From Anas platyrhynchos (Eukaryota; Chordata; Aves; Anseriformes; Anatidae), in contig NC_092587.1 of NCBI RefSeq assembly GCF_047663525.1, forward strand, positions 197,467,501-197,531,500: DNA of 64,000 nt. Reading direction: 5' to 3'. Of the stretch, positions 11,201 to 25,300 are shown one piece after another. Under the pieces are notes generated by a model that ran no database searches, was not told the DNA's origin, and saw nothing but the letters and a program-made list of their open reading frames with translations. The translations under genes were made by a program, and so were the position numbers. Numbering within the stretch: position 1 is the stretch's first letter; each line of letters opens with the position of its first letter.

Positions 11201-13910
11201 TAAACCAACTATCAAACGCATACTCATTCAGACAAATGTTTCAAAACTTGTCTTTTCAAATCACTTTTCCACATTAAAGAGGATCTATCTGTTCTCTTCA
11301 ATGAAGGTTTCACTAGAACTAGTTTTAAGCTGACAATATATACCTTACCTCTTTCTTTCCAGAAATTTAACAAGCCAAATGTGTCATTCCATTTTCAGAG
11401 ATACCTTAAATATTTTAAAACATATTTTACAGGTATTATCATTAAATCAATTCAATACCATTCCCCATTCTCATTCATACCTTCATCTATGCTGTAAAAA
11501 CTGCAATATTCAGCACATTCACTCATTTGACTTGGAAACAACAGTGCTTCTCTCAAACTACGTATCCCCATCAGCAGAAATAGATGGGTATGTTGTTTCA
11601 GAAACTGCTATGCTATGAGACATATCCAGACACCTAAATAGTGATATAAACAGAATTTAGGTGTCAAAGGCTTCAGTTTGAAAAGACAGGATGCACTAAT
11701 CTAACTGTTTATCTCTGTTCATGCTTGTCTTCATCTTTCCTGTTGGCACCCTTTTGTGAGTTAATTTAACTCACTAACCTAACAAAGAAATAACCAAGGA
11801 AAAGTGACTGGATCATTTTCTTCCACATTAGCAAGCTGAATCATCTCAGAGAACAATTTGACAAAAAATAGTTCAAATGACCCATATTCTGAATGTTCCT
11901 GCTTCCCACAACTTTAAAAAGGAGCACATGGGATGAGTTCAGGAGTAAATGTCTACACCACAAAAATCTCAGACCAGGGAAGATAAGTCTCACCCCAATT
12001 AATGTCGCCCTGGCCACAATTTTCAGACCATGTCATACAGGCTGACAAGACCAGGCTGCTCAGAAAGACATGGCCGGGGCTTTCCTTGTAAACATAACAG
12101 AAACAGGTTTCTGTTATATACATCAGCTGAGTTATTAGAACTAGAGTGTGGGATACCTAACTCTACTTCATCCCTGACACTTCTCTTCAGCTCTGGAACT
12201 GCATTTCTCCAACACGGTAGAATTATTGTCAGTGTATATGCTGCATACAGGAAAAAATAAGCATGATCAATAAAAACTAAGCATGATCAACTATCAAAGA
12301 AATCACAAAATTCAAATTAAATTGTTTTTTGGAGTGAACAGTTAGGGAACTCGTTGAGGCTGCTTTCCAGCACCTGTATTAAGGATTTTTCACACTTTTT
12401 ATTACTTTACCATTTTATGTAAAATGTATAAACAGTGCTGGAAATAGGGCCTGGAACAGTTTCCTCCTTTCTAGAAGAGGCCTAAAAACTCACTTTCCTT
12501 CTGTCTCCACGTAAGCTGTCCCCCAGGTCTCTACATTGAGAGATGTAGATTTGAAGCTGTCCAGGCTGAGAGAACTGAACTTCAGGTTTTCAACATGTTC
12601 TCCCGCTAGGCACGGTGGTCATTTGCAGAAAGACTAGAAAGGGAGAGGCCTTTCCTCAGGGCGTTTTAAAAAAGAATGTCTTCTGTGTTCATTTTTGAAA
12701 GTAGAGGTATTGTCAGGAAAGGACTCAGCTACAAAGACAGCTTGAACAGAAATGCCTTCTTGTCATTTCCATTCAGGTGTTGGTTTAAAAATGTATCCAT
12801 AGTTGATGGCACAGTCTGGAACAGGATGACATTGGTCACATCTGATGAAAAGATGAGATTTTCCTGGTGGATGTTAAATTGACTAATTACCTCTGATATG
12901 GTTCAATGAGCTCTGTGAAAGTAAAGTGTCTTTCCTGTGTAGTTGTGTTTCTTAAACTGAAGATAGAAAGTGAACAGAGTAGAGAGGAAAAAAAAAAAAA
13001 AAAAAAAAAGATATTAAAAATAGAGCAGACGTATGAATGATACAGAAGGATAATGTTTTGAAACCCAAATGATTGTTAAAAACACTGACCACAGTCTAAA
13101 AGGTTGTAGCCACCAGAAGTAGAAACACCACTAAGGCATTTTAGTGGTTTTTGATAATAGCAATACTTAGACTCAATCTAGAGACCATTACCTGAAACTG
13201 ACATAGATTTAGTTCACCCTGATGCAAAGAGTAATGCAATGCATACTCAATTCTTCCTCATCATGGGCACAGATCCTCTACCTCCACTTGATCCAGCAAA
13301 GCACTCTCCAATGGAAACACCTGTGGCTGGATTACACCTTTAGCCCTGGGTGCTTCAAGACTTCAGAAACTTCATTTTCAATACTTCAGTGGTTCTATAC
13401 TAACACAACGTTTTTTTAGGAGTAGGATCTAAAAGGGAGGGGCAGAAGAATTAGTGTACAGGACCTTCAGAGAAGTAAACAGAAAAAATCATAAAAAATC
13501 GGGAAATGTATTAGGCCTTAATATCTTCTGTTTCTCAGCAGAAATGTCACTGTTATTCTCTTTTAATAGAGCAAATGTCAGGAGAAAAAAAGAGATGTCT
13601 TAAGTGATTTAAGAAATCTAACAAATAAGGGTTACCTAACAAATAAAACAATAGAACCAATAGAAGCAAGAAGCGAGTAGAAGCAAGAGGTTTCGAAAAG
13701 CAAGAGCTTTTTCTTAAGACATGATAATTCTTAACATCACCTTTTCCTTCATTGCCTGCTTCAGGTACTAATTTTAACATCTCACTGTTATCCTGTTTCT
13801 TTGGCTCTTTCCATAACAATTACACAAATGAGTGCTAATTTTGATCTGAAAGAGAAGTTAGAGTCTGAGTGGTAGATATAGGAATAAAGAAGTTTATTAT
13901 TTTAATGAAT
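8296..13910. other. Gene-free stretch
   Basis: Unique AT-rich sequence with no recognised exon, RNA gene or repeat family, apart from a 22-base poly-A at 12988-13009 and a short direct repeat of 'aagcatgatcaa' near 12258-12292. Confidence 0.5.
12988..13009. repeat. Poly-A, 22 bases
   Basis: Uninterrupted A run. No retropseudogene body was recognised upstream of it. Confidence 0.9.
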
Positions 13911-13911
13911 T

Positions 13912-13972
13912 AGCCACATATTTTCTCTGTAGCCTTTGGCAAATCAGTGAACTAATCTGTGCCCTAAGCATG
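13912..13972 (+). mobile_element. MIR-like SINE remnant (weak)
   Basis: 'cctttggcaaatcagtgaac' followed by 'taatctgtgccct' resembles the MIR core ('...ccttgggcaagtcac... ctctgtgcc'). Short and diverged. Confidence 0.35.
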
Positions 13973-14061
13973 CAACAGAGATGCTTGTAGCAACCTTTTA
14001 AGTGCCCGAGAAGAAAAACTGTAGAAATTTATTTAAATAAATAAATATGTCCCTTCGTCTT

Positions 14062-14062
<1 letters not shown>

Positions 14063-14098
<36 letters not shown>
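14063..14098. repeat. Poly-T, 36 bases
   Basis: Uninterrupted T run, one of the longest in the window. Confidence 0.9.
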
Positions 14099-14099
<1 letters not shown>

Positions 14100-14433
14100 G
14101 TGAGAGAAATTGAAAGCTGAAAGGAAATTAAAATGTGTCAGCCAGCGTTTTTTTAAGTGAGGAACTCTTAACATATGCCAAAGTAATGCCACAGTCAGGA
14201 TGAAATTGAGAAATAAAAGCAATGAAACCAGAATACCCATTAACTTAAATTTCTGTACGCAGCATAATTCACAGCTGAAACTGGAGTGGGGTGACCAAGC
14301 CACAGAGGTACCTAAGCAGTAGTGGGATCTTCGCTTCCTCATTCTCCCAAGCTTCTCAGGTAGGGGAAGAGGCAGGAGATATGTTGCTACCCTCTCCCTG
14401 CCACCTTCTTTGCTGAAGATCCCATTTCACTAC

Positions 14434-14880
14434 TGTATTGGGTTTATATGGCAAGGTTTTTGTAGCGGGGCACTGCAGGTGTGGCCTCTGTGAGAAGAGT
14501 CCAGAAGCTGACCCATGACCCATAAGGGCCAGTTTCAGAAAGCTCCAAAGGGACTCGATGCTGCCCAGAGATGAACCAATAAGAAATGTTGTTTACACCT
14601 CTGTGAAATCAGATTTAATAAAGGAAAAACAAACAAACAAAAAAAACTGCTGTGCAACAGCAGCTGGGAGAGAGGGGTGAGAGTTTAGAGAGAAGCAGCC
14701 CTGCAGCCCCCAAAGTGAGTGCAGCAGGAGGTGCTTCAGGCACAAGGCAGCACAAGTTCCCCTGTGGCCCCTGGAGAGGCCCCTGATGGAGCAGGCTGTC
14801 CCCTTGCAGCCCATGGGTCCAACATGGAGCAGATCTCCACGCTGCAGCCTGTGGAGGATCCCCCGGTGGAGCAGGTGGAT
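14434..14880 (+). mobile_element. Endogenous retrovirus LTR, 5' part (family A)
   Basis: Starts TGTATTGGGTTT and continues with blocks that I know from a widespread avian LTR: 'ggcaaggtttttgtagcggg', 'ggcctctgtgagaagagtcc', 'aactgctgtgcaacagcagc' (14645 on), 'tgggagagaggggtgagag', and then the purine-rich 'ccctgcagcccc... gtggagcaggtggatg' series of degenerate 'gcagccc(a/g)tgg' and 'tggagcagg' units. The 3' part of the LTR (with its poly(A) signal and final CA) is missing because the sequence changes to CR1 near 14881. An A-rich (AAAC)n insertion lies at 14625-14646. A related LTR lies at 52.67-53.34 kb. Confidence 0.75.
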
Positions 14881-14978
14881 GTCCAACCTTTTACCTAACA
14901 CTGTAAGTCCACTGCTAAATCATATCCCTAAATGCCACATCCACATGCATCTTAAATACCTCCAGGGTAGTGGATTTG
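14881..14978 (-). mobile_element. CR1 LINE fragment, minus strand
   Basis: Read on the minus strand it follows a CR1 3' region ('ctggaggtatttaagatgca', 'tgtggcatttagggatatga', 'tttagcagtggacttacagt', 'gttaggtaaaaggttggac'). Its terminal 'gatgatcttaaaggtcttttccaacc' part and the final octamers are missing at the junction with the LTR. Confidence 0.7.
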
Positions 14979-16190
14979 TTTTAGAGATATAAAGAGTGCT
15001 GGAGTGGTTCAGAACAGAGCAAAGAAAGATTCTGGAGAGCTGTTAGTAGCACTTAAACACACAATAATTTTTGTGGATAACTTAACCACGTCATTTACCA
15101 AAAGCCTGCAAAATGATGCTGAGATTCACTACAGGAAGCTTCCCTTGCTGGCATGCGTCAGAACATAAACTGTCTGGAGAACAATACAAATGGGTAAGAA
15201 TGGGTAAGTTTCTTCAATGGAACTCTGTAGTTTTGAGTGGAAACAGATAGCGACACCTACAGTGAATAGGAGCAAGGACCTTCTTTCTTGCTCTGAGGCT
15301 AAGTAATGTGGCCCTGTTGCACTCATTCTCTTTACCAATTGTCTCTAGCTCTCCTGTGCCCTATATTATAGCCCAAAGACAGAAGACATTTAACACTTAT
15401 CTTTTTTCCTTTTAAACTCTTGGAATAATGTGAAATCTGTGTAGAAGCCCATGAGAGTGGAGGATTGATAGCAACACACTGGATAGCATTTATTGCCTGC
15501 TTTCATATATTTGAGGGAGTAAAGTTTGTTGGGATAACATTTAAAACCAATCTATAGTAGTCTCATTCATATTGAGACTCAGGAGTACTCTCTAGTGAAC
15601 GACTTGAGAACTATTTTCAGTCACAGCCTTGGTAGAGCTACATAGAAAAGTTCAGAAGAAGCCTGGTAGTGAGCTAGCTATGAAGGAGTGGAATAGAACA
15701 AGGGATCTAGTACTGACATCCCTGGTTCTCTTATTTATTAATGTGGATGTACATAGTGAGTAACCTGAGACACTCTGTTCCCACAGATAGATCTAGCTGG
15801 CATGGGATTTCTATGATTTTTTCCAGCTCCATCATAAAATCAAAATACATAATGTAGATCCACAAAAAAATCTTATATTTTAATCTTTTTCCAGTCTGAC
15901 TTCAGATTTTGAAATCATTCAGCTTCTTAAAGTCTCCAAGTGTCCACCTTTCTTCTAGAACATTGTCTATAAACCTGAATGCCAGATACCTAGAGGAACA
16001 TCTGCCCTGACAGGATTAAACCATTTAGATTCCACGTGACAACCCAATTTGGCAGGCCTAATCCTATGCCTAATCCAAAGGAAAACACAACAATCCATTC
16101 ACCAGAAGTCCCATAAAGCCTGAATTAAATTTTTTTCTTACCAATAATCTCCTGGAGATCTTCCAAAGATGGAAAAGGAACACTTGGATT
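14979..16190. other. Gene-free stretch
   Basis: Unique AT-rich sequence with no recognised exon, RNA gene or repeat. Confidence 0.5.
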
Positions 16191-16194
16191 CTGG

Positions 16195-16620
16195 AACGGT
16201 GTTGTGAGGATAAATGATCTACAAACTAATAGAAAAATGCTGTTTAAATTTGCAGTTGACAGAAGTTTGGTGAGGTAGGCAAAGACAGATTAAATACAGA
16301 AAAAGAGAAAGAAGATTACACTCAGAGAACTAGAGACTGATGGAAAGAAATAAATTAAACTGTGAGTTTTCAATGCAATTCTGTGACTAAAACTACCACA
16401 CGGGTATGAAGAGAGAATCCTTCCAACTACAGTTTCTAGTCATGCAGCAGAGATACTATAGAACATCTTGCCCATTTATAGTGTCCATTTCAAGAAGGAT
16501 ATGAAAATACTGGTACTCAAAGAGATCCTTATAAAATGATCCACAGGTTAGATAGTGATCTTGTAACATGAAGCCAGAGAACTTCTACCTGGTGCTGCGC
16601 TGTGCATAGAGAGAATTGGA
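16195..16620 (+). mobile_element. Old CR1-type LINE fragment
   Basis: Diverged plus-strand LINE sequence. 'aaatttgcagttgacagaag' followed by 'tttggtgaggtaggcaaag' translates to the Phe-Ala-Asp-Asp-Thr-like motif of a LINE reverse transcriptase region, and further on 'catttatagtgtccatttca' with 'agaaggatatgaaaatactgg' corresponds to the 'tccagttttgggcacc... tttcaagaaggat' block before the CR1 3' end. It is older than the other CR1 copies here, and no terminal octamer is seen. Confidence 0.5.
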
Positions 16621-16822
16621 TGATGGAAAGAGGCTTTTTTTTCAGCCTTTCTGTCAGAGAGAAAACAAGACTCAACACATGAAAACTGAAGTTGTACAAA
16701 TTAAGATATAATTTTCTATTAGTGAAATTAAAGCATTGCAACATCTTGTCCAATTTGCTTCTGTATTTGTGAAGGACTAGCTGTCTTCTGAAGTCTTTCA
16801 AATGAAGCTAGGTATATGTCAG

Positions 16823-16878
16823 AAAAAAAAAAAAAAAAAAAAAACAAACAAACAAAAAAAACAAAACAAAAAAAAACA
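16823..16878. repeat. Poly-A with (CAAA)n tail
   Basis: A22 followed by CAAA and CAAAA units. Confidence 0.85.
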
Positions 16879-17160
16879 CAAAGAAGTTACTGTTTGTATG
16901 GGTCTGGTGGCCTCTTCTGGCCCTGGAATGAATTAGTATAGCTCTAGCTCTGTGAACACTCTGCTCATTTTGGTTTTTGGTACAGGAGAGCAGAAAGCCA
17001 TGCAAAGTCCTGATTATATTGCATCTCTCAGTTAAGATTGGTGAAAATCAAAGCCCATGTGCCAAGCATGTAGCCAGCGTCCTTCAGGGTGAGAGAGTGT
17101 GAAAATGGGCTATGACAATCAGAACTGAGTGAAAGGTAGAACTTGAAGTATTTATGAGGG

Positions 17161-17203
17161 AAAAAAACAAAACAAAACAAAACAAAACAACAACAACAAA
17201 ACA
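17161..17203. repeat. (CAAAA)n / (CAA)n simple repeat
   Basis: Five CAAAA-type units followed by CAACAACAACAAAA. Confidence 0.85.
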
Positions 17204-18683
17204 GATTCAGGCAGTTTTCTTGTATGTGCATACAGTTTCTGTACATTAACTACATATTCCATACTCATGTTAAATCTGTGAATAAATGTGTACTACGAGA
17301 CTCTATTGCTATTAATATCTAAGTTCACTTCATGAACTGGAGTGTTAATGAACTTTTGAACCCTTATTAGTGTGAAATGTGTTAAGTGTGTCATGCAGGG
17401 AAGGAAGACAATTAATGGGCTAGTGGACGATATCCAGGTTGTGAAGGCCCAGTTAATGGGAAGTCAAGTGCCTACAAGATAAGACATCATCCTTTGTTAG
17501 GAGCCAAATTTTTTCTCCCAGCATTAAATCTTGCCTAATTCAGACCATTCAAGGACTACTAGCAAATTAAATGGGCATGGGGCATGGGTTACCTGTTAGA
17601 ATTACTTGAATGACTTTCCTCAAAGCTGTTTAAGGCTGTGAGCATTGGTAGCATTGCTATTTCTCTTGCTTTATATATACACTATAGCTTTGTATATTTG
17701 TAGTGACATGGAATAGTGATCTGAGACTATGTGACTGGCCTCTGCGTGGAGGTAAGTAGATGATACTTGATGGCTTGTGACAGGCACAGTTGAGGCAGCC
17801 AAACAGCCTTTTCCCAAAGTGACACTATGCATTCCACTGCATGATTAGGGCGTTTTAGCAGTTGGGGACATTTACAAATCACTTTTGTTTTGTGTTTAAT
17901 TCTGTAAATGTGACAACAGTTTCCTCCTTGCTCCTGCTTCAATAATCCCCCCTGGTCTCCAGCTGTATGAAACTAAAAAATAGGAAAGATTATATGACAA
18001 GGTCAGATGTTTAGGATTTTCCTTGCCATGAGTCATATCTTCATCCTTATAAACACACATTTCTCACTAAATCCATCAGTCTCAAAGATAATAAAACTTT
18101 TTCCAATAGGGAATATAGTACTTTTCCCTGTTGCTAAAACACTGCAAACATAGTGGGCTCACTCTTGCTGCCATGGTTGGCTGGAGACAAGGGGAAGAAG
18201 GTCCAGGAACATTTCCAATGTATGTACTTAGCCAGCCAGTGAGGAACCAGGCTGTTTTTTCTATGCTGTGGAAGAGAATAAGTTAAATTGCTGCTAAAAT
18301 ATTAAGTAAATATGGGTTTTGGCTCAATTTCTCTTCCTGCATTTCTACAGCTTTCCAGGTGACAAGCTTTCTATGGGTCTCAATGGCTGAATGGATTTGA
18401 ACACGTGTTTTGCTTCATCAGCAGTAAGGGTGATTCCGATACAATCCACACACAGCCCCTGGGAGCTTGAAGTGCCGAGCAGCAGGCTTGCATTTGACAA
18501 GTGAGTTTGAATTTACTTCTTCCTGCAGCTGTTGAGGAGATTTTAGTCTCTGAGTTTATCACACTGCTTCTGAGCCCAGAATTCACATGAAGTTTAAGAA
18601 TCAATGAATGAATTTAACATCTTGCAAAAAAAAAAATACATAAGGAAAGACAGGGAACACTTGGAGGGGGAAGTAAAATATAG

Positions 18684-18760
18684 CTCTGCCCTTGATCTGC
18701 TCTATGAGCTTAGGTGAGTTATGTCACCCCTAGTCTTTCTGTTTCTCTTTTATCTTTCTT
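18684..18760 (+). mobile_element. MIR-like SINE remnant
   Basis: 'ctctgcccttgatctgctct' then 'atgagcttaggtgagttatg' and 'tctttctgtttctc' follows the MIR core order (gctctgccactgacctgctg... gggcaagtcac... cagtttc). Confidence 0.45.
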
Positions 18761-21700
18761 GTCTATTCAAGTACAGACTCCCCTAAGACAAAAACTGTCT
18801 TCTTCTGTTATAATCAGACAGTTCTTTGCAAAACAATGTTTCAATCTTTTAATATATCTAAATATATCTTCCACATTTAGTAATGTAAATGAAACTATTA
18901 AATCACCATGCTGCTAACACATTTAGTTTTGTTTCTAGTTAAAGACTGTTGTGAGTTGAGTCTAGTACTATGGTTTTGCTATCATAAAGGCTTTGTTACA
19001 TAAAAATCACTTATGATTTTGGCTACAATGACTAATTCTTGTATGCTGTTTTCTATTCTTAGATGAGCTTCTCTGAAGAAAAATAGATGATTCTCTACTG
19101 CCCAACAGTTTTCAGATAACATCAAGAATGATATGATTTTTTGCTATAAGCAAGCACAGCTAGGTTTGCCTAGTTCTATAAGGATTTATACCACCCTGAC
19201 ATTAAAGAGGCTACCCAGGAAGTGACACCCATTAGGAGCCAGGATACTCCAGGGCACATCTCCTCCAGGCAAAGAATAAAGGTGTATAAATTTACGAGCT
19301 ATGTCAGACAGGCTATCTCTGGAAATAGAATAAAATAACCAAGTAAGTGTGTCTCTGAGTCCTGGTTAATTAGTATTGCTAACAGACCAAGGTAATTCAT
19401 TTATGTCCTGTGATGAATTAATGCTGCCTGGTTTGCAGGGTCCAACTGGATATCTCTGCCAAGAACTGAGTAATACTATATAAATGTGCCATATACTCCA
19501 GCATGATGCAAGGTAGAGATGCACCCAGAATCATGCTCTGAAGACTGATTGGTCTCATCTTTGAATCACAAGCCATTTATCTGTGTAGTTCAGGAAGGAA
19601 AACTTTCACTAACTACTACATCACCCAGATGTTTAAATACATTGCAGAACTTTCCAAACTTCCTTTGAAACATCACTCATGAGAAGCTGCCAAAAGCTGA
19701 ATAACACATGAGACACACTGAAGTCATACTTGTTTCAAAAATACCTAATAATGAATTTTCACATAGAAATACTCCAGACTTCTGCTCAGATTTCAGATAT
19801 GGTCTTGGAATGATAATGAGATAATCTCATGAGAGAAATCATGGAAGAAAAGACACGATCACCTTTTCCTTCCTATCCGCGGGTAGATTGTGTTAAGTAA
19901 GGATGGTGATCTAGAAAACCATGAAGATGACTAATTAGACCTGATAACATATTGTATATAGTGAATGGAGTATGGAATAGTGTGGAGTATGTGTGTAGGA
20001 GTTGGCCTAGCAAAAGTTCTGTCATAAAGAACCAAAGATCACAACATTTTTCTACATTTCAGAAGGCATGAATCTCACTGAATGTAAACATCTACAGGTG
20101 AAATGTCTACATTAGAGCTAGTCACTCATCTCAGTGGTGAAGTCTGACCTTTTGCACATAATACAGCTACTGCAAAAGAAGAAATCTAAATGAGTTCACA
20201 TGGCTTACTATAGACATGCCTATTTTTGTTTCCCTTGGATTAAAAATGTAGATCAAAATGATTAACTGCATTAAAAAATCTCTACAGTGTGAATGCTTAA
20301 TATTAGGTTTGATGAATCCCATTGATTTATCCTTATTTGATTTTCATGAATGTAATTCCATAGAAATCTGCACTGCTTAAATATAATAATGATAAATATG
20401 AATGAAGAAAAAGATTTATGATTTATTATATGATAATAAATATTCTGGACTACACTCTCTTTTTCCTGAAGGAAAAACTGTTTGTGGATATAAAGGTGTA
20501 TGGAAGATGAACATATTGCATACATAGAACATCCCACATAGTGCTTCCTAAAACACAGGAAGGAAGGTGGAACAGGACTTTACAGAGCTGAGATCTCCAA
20601 CGGTGTTCCTACAGCTGCTCATACAGGAACACCTCTGCTGTCTCAGTAAGAACCATCTTGGATACTCTGTAATAGAAACATACTCAAGGCTATCCACATA
20701 AGTTTGCTTCACTTTAAAATTTGAAGATGTTTTCATTAGCCATACACTTATACTCATCCCCTGTCATCAAGTGAAAGGAAATGGAACCTTCACAGGTCAG
20801 AAAATCTGAGACGTGAACACCCGCTGGAAGTCTGTCTCCCTCCATTGACTGCAAAAGGCATGATGGTCTTTAGTGTCTAACTCAGGTAGGATTAATTTGA
20901 ACTAGCATAAGCAAGGGATTTGTTAAATTACAAATAGTAAAACCATTATATAATCTAAATTAGAACTAAGATTACCTAGATAAAACACTACATCTTGGAC
21001 TACAAGTCTTTCTATCTTCCTATTATAAGTGTTTTGGGTATGCATTGTTATCAGACATAATTAGTTTTGTTATCAAAATTAACAGGCCTCATACAAGTGT
21101 GCAAGTAAATATCTGAAATAAAATCTTTTAATGAACTGAGTTCAGGTTTGTATGAACAGAATTAGATTGCCCAGTGGTAGCAAGGTATCCATGTTTTATT
21201 TTATTCTTTATTTTTTTAACAGAAGCTGAAATCAGTAGCATGGTGAAAGAGAAATAACTGAATCTGACTCAGGGCTTCTAACGATTCAAAAAGATGAGGA
21301 GAGCTTTTTCTTTCCACATTACCAATTGTATTTTGGCCAAACACTTTTCAGTGTCTGGGCATTTCATAACTGTTCAGAGGTAAAACAACATAAAACAAAA
21401 AAACATAAAATCAGAAATGGTTATTTCCTCCTGCACGTAGTTAATGGATTATGTGCCATTCCCACACTTTTCCAGAAGGAACTGTCTAGCCACAAATTCA
21501 TAACTGATTGTTAAAATGGAAATTTAAAAATAAAGTAATATAACCTGAAAAGGCACTGATATCTTACAGAACATGGAAACACAAATAGTAAGTAACTCAA
21601 CACAACATCACCATCCTTGTTGTATTCTGATTCTATGCTGGATATTAAATATCAATATCAAAATGGATATCAATTGGATATCAAAAAGTCTTAATTTTAT

Positions 21701-24700
21701 TCTTAAAAATACTCTTGCCTAACATAGAAATTACCTGTCTCTGAAGATGCTGAAGAAGAAACTCTGAACCTATCAAAAACCTAACTGGCTTTATGGCTGA
21801 GATTCTAAATACAGCTATGCCCAGGCAATCCCTATGTCAGCAGTATTCATGAGCCTGTTAGAAGAGGGAACCTAATACCTCTGACACTTAATACTTCAGA
21901 CTTTCAGAAGGGCTAAGCATGGTGCTGAGTGGAACACAAGTAAGGCAAGTGATAGGAAACATCTGGTAGAAAGCTTTAGGCAGAATAAGTGACCTGAATC
22001 TGGTCCATACATTGCGATATTCCAGGAGCAAAAATAACTTGGCAGATTTCTGTGTTTATAACTAAAGGTCATACTCTTTCTCACAGCTTTTCCAAAGTGA
22101 GTGCAGACTACAGTTCATATGAAGCTTGATGTACGTTTTCAGCTGACATGAGCCAGAGCAGTCATCAGAAGAAACAATCTTCTGCCCTGCTCTCACTCCA
22201 GCTGCTCATTTGTGCCCCTCTTTAACTTCTGATCTTCTGTTGGCACATGCATTTGAGTGTAGTGCAGTGGAAATGACCAAAGAACACATCAGACCGAAAT
22301 ATTATTTATCTACCAAAAAAGAATAATTTTCTGTCTTTTACAGCTCAGTTCTTAAAGTGCCCCAACCTTGCCTATGGTGCAGTCCCTATTTCCAGTGTAG
22401 AGGTAAGATATGCTATCCTTCCTCTTTCCTTAAGACATATAAATTTAGAGGGAGGTACAGAAGCTCAAGGTGACATTGCCCCCATCACTTATTGGCTATG
22501 TTGCTTGCTGTGTTGCAGTACTGTTATTGCTAAGCCTTAACTTGTCACTGCATTTATTTCTTCACTCTTCAGTATACTACTTGATTTCTTACACAGAGTG
22601 CTTTTGCTTCTCTGAAAAGCAAATCTGAGAATGAGAAACATTGATTATTTGTGTGTTTCTGGTCTCAACTTCAAATTAGCTGCCAGGCTTTGCATAACAA
22701 GATACAAATTATTCATGCAAGAAATCCAAGAAGTGATTTATTATCATGTCTGATTTCCAGTGAAGAATTTTCTTCAGATCACCCAGCAAGGAGGCTTTCC
22801 TATTTTAAATAAGATAAATTACAATTGACATTGGAATTCAAAACATTACTCCAACCTTTCTAGATCTTTCAGTCATACAGAAAATGAGCCCATGAATTAT
22901 ATTGACATCAAAGTTCATTAACAGTGTTTTTGAGCCCGGTTTGAAAAGTCTGAGATCCTTTACACATACTCAGCTCTACCTACCTTGTACTGAACCTCTA
23001 GAGCATTTTGTTTGCCTTGGGAAAACAGCAATGGTCATTGCACCTTCCTTACAGAGATTCACCTTACTGGTGAAGGGGGTTGGGAAAATTTTGGTGAGAC
23101 AGTTTTTTAACTTTTTAGAAATGTGGAACTAAATACCCCAGGAAACGCTGTGCTATAGAACACGCATCATAGTCAAATGACAATGAACTTTTCCCTTTCC
23201 TTGCACCCACTCTATGGGCTAATCAGACCATGAACTGACATGTAGGACTGAATCCCACTGTTTTAATAATCTCTTCCCTTTAGCAAACAACAACAAAAGA
23301 AGAAAAAGCTATTAATAATCCAGAGCTGCAGAATGTGCAAATTCTGGTGGAATATCATAGTAATATCATAATTTGCAACTGATATATGGCAAGAGGTTGA
23401 TGAAATACCTATGTTTTTAATCTGTCTTTTGGCTACAAACCCACAGAATCAAACATTTAAAGGGAGAAAAATTGCAACAGAATTTTGCACTGGGGATACA
23501 GAAGTTAAGTTCAGTTATGATAGAGTAGAGTAGGGTACACTCTCCAAAACAAGTGAAGACAGATAAACCCTCTTGAAATTCAAGCCCTGTTTTGGAGCAA
23601 AAGAAATAGACCCAAAGTAGTTCAAACAAAAGTGAAGGAGCTCAGAGAGAACAGCATATGGGGATGGGAGGCTTGTAAGAAGGACTTTTTCTCTCAAGGT
23701 GTCTCTCTCAGTATCCCTATCTCCTCCAGCTGTCTTCATCATTGACACCATAGACCTTCTCACTTTCCTTCTTGGAGAGCAGAAGCAGCAAGATGGGTTT
23801 GATCATGTTTATTCCAATTTATGGTCTTCTTCATCTCCTCCTACAGATCTCTGAGATAGCTTCCTAGATGACAACCTGGTGCTCTCAATTCTTTGGAGAT
23901 TAGTACAAAAGAATTAGTTGCAGCATTCAGTTCCTGAAGAGACTGATAAGTTTAGGTATACCTATGAGAAAGAAAAGGATGTACATTAAGACATGCAAAG
24001 TTTGGTGGCTTTGGAGTCTACTTCCTTTAATTAACAATGTCATCTCAGCCTTTGCTGTATTAAGAAAAATCTTTAAAATCTTAATTATGATTAAGAATAG
24101 AAAGTTCCTTTTCAGGAATTAGTTACCAAGTTTCTTGATTTTAAATCAAGCATAGCTTGGATGTTACTTTAAGATGTTACATAAAATGCTTTCAAAATTG
24201 TTTTAATATTTTCAGGCCATCTTCTTGCAGGATATACCTATCATTTCTCTCCCCTTTTCTGCTTTTTCCCTTTGGCAGTCTCAATTTTTATGGATTCTAA
24301 TATCTCCCAAGCAGTGGCTGTGTCCTTACTCATACCTGCCTGCATCATACATGGCATATTTTATATAATATAATAACCCAAGCAACATAAAATAATAATT
24401 CCTAGAATGATAACTGCATTTCAATTAGGTTGTAGATGTATTTGAAACCCTTAGGGTAACAATTTGTTATATGTATGAAAAAGTAGCATGTGTCAAGCTT
24501 TATTTAAGGTCCCTAGCCATAAAAACATGTAGGTTTTGCCATGGATTCCCACTCAAATTTGCAGGAGGAAGGCACCTAAGAAGAACAAAGGAGACTAAAT
24601 AACTTTGGGGATTACAGATTGCAGGGATTGTCTGATCAGCACACAGTCCAGGTCCTCTCTGAGCTATGAATTTTACAAGCATACATGTATGATGAAGACC

Positions 24701-24970
24701 GATTCCTGTTCCCAAGGTCTTGTATGCTAAACACAGGATAGCACACAGGACAGTAGGACAAGGAGTAACATGAGATCTGGTCTGTACCAGACCAGCCTGT
24801 TTTAGGGGACATCAGTTTGAAATCTCTGTTTTAGAATAACACAGACACACAACACACTTTTTGCTTTGAAACTAATTGTTTCGTCTGGAGTTTTTGTGCA
24901 TGGGCATCCCTAGTCAGGCATTTATTGCCTTTTATACAGAAATTTTTTACATGTGACCCTCCCCCCCACC

Positions 24971-25011
24971 AAAAATAAATAAATAAATAAATAAATAAAT
25001 AAAAATAAAAA
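24971..25011. repeat. (AAAT)n microsatellite
   Basis: About nine AAAT units preceded by a C-rich run. Confidence 0.9.
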
Positions 25012-25300
25012 GTACTTTCCATGATTACTTTATATAGCAGCCATAAAATCTTGCTGAGTTCTGGTCCCTCCATACTTTTCCATCTCCCATTAAATTTGAT
25101 GCTTCATTTTCAATTTAGAAATTATGGTTGTATTTAGCAAGGGAGAACTTTTAATCCATATTGTGAAGCTACAAAAAGTCATTAACCCTCAGTCACTTCC
25201 TTATACCTGTTTTCTAAAGTGGAACTTCTAGTGTTTCCATGAATGGACTTGCAGTGGTAATTTGAAGGGACAGGTATAAGGCAAGAACTGGAGGAGTTCT

